DNA from: Fiminaster sp050874705
GTDB lineage: Bacteria > Bacillota_I > Bacilli_A > RFN20 > CAG-826
DNA: 43,686 nucleotides
Direction of reading: 5' to 3'
NCBI GenBank assembly: GCA_050874705.1
Contig: JBNMLE010000005.1
Span: forward strand, 1-43,686
In this document: positions 42,894 to 43,686 of the stretch, piece after piece
How positions within the stretch are numbered: the first letter of the stretch is position 1
How the letters are laid out: each line of letters opens with the position of its first letter
The notes under the pieces: generated by a model
Database searches by the model: none
The model's input: only the letters and a program-made list of their open reading frames with translations
What the model was told of the DNA's origin: nothing
Program-made: the position numbers and the translations under genes

Positions 42894-42926
42894 ATTCTAT
42901 AACATTTAAAATAAAAGTTCTATAAT
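42894..42926. promoter_or_regulatory. Divergent promoters of phosphatase and Nudix genes
   Basis: The 54 bases between the two ATGs hold a minus-strand TAGAAT (plus positions 42894-42899) six bases before the phosphatase ATG, and a plus-strand TATAAT (42921-42926), fifteen bases before the Nudix ATG, followed by AAGAGG (42931-42936). Confidence 0.5.
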
Positions 42927-42941
42927 AACGAAGAGGTATTT

Positions 42942-43340
42942 ATGAAAAGAGAAGTATTTGTTGTAGCGGGTGCAATCATAAAAGATAATAAAGTTTTCTC
43001 AGCTCAAAGAGGCAATAAAGGAGAAACAAGATTTAAATGGGAATTTCCTGGTGGAAAAATTGAACCTGGGGAAACTCCTGAACAAGCTCTTGCAAGAGAA
43101 CTTAAAGAAGAACTAAAAATTGAAGTTGTTGTTCATGAGTTGATTACAAAAATTATTGATGAATATCCTACTCAAATCTTGCACATTGATACATATCGCT
43201 GTGAACTTATAAGTGGTGAACCAGTCTTGACAGAACATATAAATAAAACATGGGCAAATAAAGAAGAATTAGATAAATTAGATTTTTCAAAAGCCGATGC
43301 TCCAACGCTAAAAATAATCAAGGAAAAATACTTAAAATAA
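42942..43340 (+). CDS. Nudix hydrolase, MutT/8-oxo-dGTPase-like
   Basis: Small pyrophosphohydrolase, 132 residues. The Nudix box is complete: GGKIEPGETPEQALARELKE followed directly by ELKI, giving G-x5-E-x7-RELKEEL. The surrounding KWEFPGGK and the N-terminal VVAGAII with AQRG match MutT-type enzymes that clean oxidised dGTP; other nucleotide diphosphatase activities are possible. AAGAGG sets the start. Its TAA stop is inside the terminator stem. Confidence 0.9.
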   Translation: MKREVFVVAGAIIKDNKVFSAQRGNKGETRFKWEFPGGKIEPGETPEQALARELKEELKIEVVVHELITKIIDEYPTQILHIDTYRCELISGEPVLTEHINKTWANKEELDKLDFSKADAPTLKIIKEKYLK

Positions 43341-43362
43341 CCGCAAAAGCGGTTATTTTTTT
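43336..43362. terminator. Bidirectional terminator holding both stop codons
   Basis: AATAACCGC (43336-43344) and GCGGTTATT (43349-43357) form a perfect 9-bp stem with an AAAA loop, followed by T residues. The left arm contains the Nudix stop (43338-43340); the right arm contains the minus-strand stop of the next gene (43353-43355). Confidence 0.93.
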
Positions 43363-43686
43363 ATTTTCAATACTGCGATTGTTAAATCTTTCGGAGTTAA
43401 TAATTTCCCAATTTGTTCAGAAGGAATTGTTATTGCAAATTTTTCTTCTACATCGGCAATAAGTTCCATGTATGAGAACGAATCGCCTTGTAGACCTATA
43501 AAGATATTACTATTTGGAGCAATTTTATTTTTCTCTATATTTAAAATATTGGAGCAAATAGAAATAATAGTTTTTAGTACTTCACAATACTTTTCGTTAT
43601 TAATGAAATCATCATCTAGTGAATCATCATCTTTGAGTTCAATAAAATTTTCTGGGTTATTAATTATTTCATTAACAAGTTCAAAC
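43353..43686 (-). CDS. C-terminal acyl/peptidyl carrier domain of a larger protein (cut by window edge)
   Basis: The minus-strand frame is open from the stop at 43353-43355 to the window edge (about 110 codons) and has no in-frame ATG, so the protein begins beyond the window. The last 80 residues are a carrier-protein domain: a helix (YCEVLKTIISICSNIL), the attachment motif LQGDSFSYMELIADVEEKF with the Ser for phosphopantetheine, and ITIPSEQIGKLLTPKDL. It is preceded by an acidic linker (about 30 residues, with KDDDSLDDDF). A stand-alone ACP would be shorter, so this is probably the tail of an AMP-binding ligase or similar multi-domain enzyme; the rest of the gene is needed to tell. Confidence 0.85.
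   Translation of the reverse strand, partial: FELVNEIINNPENFIELKDDDSLDDDFINNEKYCEVLKTIISICSNILNIEKNKIAPNSNIFIGLQGDSFSYMELIADVEEKFAITIPSEQIGKLLTPKDLTIAVLKIKK

Noticed and set aside
1..43686. CRISPR arrays, insertion sequences, prophage or toxin-antitoxin modules
   Set aside because: No regularly spaced repeats, transposase or phage structural motifs, or paired small toxin/antitoxin genes were found on either strand.

Overview
The window is a chromosomal segment of a very AT-rich, low-GC Gram-positive bacterium of the Bacilli/Mollicutes-like kind. Evidence: PolC-type replicase, YlxM-Ffh-FtsY, RbgA, KhpA and TrmFO; AT-rich third codon positions; and a gene order that is a condensed copy of the Bacillus subtilis recG-to-polC region. 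The standard code fits: Trp is TGG, proteins are full length with TGA read as stop, and ylxM ends in TGA. Anaerobic [FeFe] hydrogenase genes suggest a gut or anoxic fermenter. I cannot name the species.

Layout: (1) 1-5935, plus strand: end of recG, plsX, rnc, ftsY, ylxM, ffh. (2) 5938-7819, minus strand: rpsP-khpA-rimM-trmD, a ribosome/tRNA-maturation block whose order relative to its neighbours looks inverted in place. (3) 7855-15840, plus: rplS with a candidate L19 leader, lepB, rbgA, rnhB, dprA, topA, trmFO, xerC. (4) 15899-28083, plus: rpsB (candidate structured leader, tandem start signals, long Lys/Ala tail), tsf, pyrH, frr; then uppS, cdsA, dxr, rseP, polC and a tRNA-Pro(CGG). (5) 28121-33551: a flavodoxin-like protein, then a hydrogen-metabolism operon (NuoE/HydC-like [2Fe-2S] protein, HydS-like PAS hydrogenase, SpoIIE-type phosphatase, HydA) ending in tRNA-Arg(CCT) and a strong terminator. 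(6) 33579-40436: surface endonuclease I lipoprotein, tRNA-Ala(GGC), then an operon of a small unknown membrane protein, an MscS channel and a heterodimeric ABC exporter. (7) 40475-43686: minus-strand GDPD lipoprotein, alpha/beta hydrolase and low-molecular-weight phosphatase, a plus-strand Nudix hydrolase, and at the edge the C-terminal carrier domain of a larger minus-strand protein.

The first 28 kb is housekeeping: protein targeting, ribosome biogenesis, translation, phospholipid and isoprenoid synthesis, replication. The most notable cross-window signal is regulatory. Several genes that start a new unit just after an intrinsic terminator have a -10 box about 5-9 bases before the ATG and no Shine-Dalgarno, which predicts leaderless mRNAs. 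The accessory highlight is the hydrogenase sensor operon, with a perfect palindrome over its promoter and a perfect hairpin at the predicted transcript start. I found no insertion sequence, prophage or CRISPR array.
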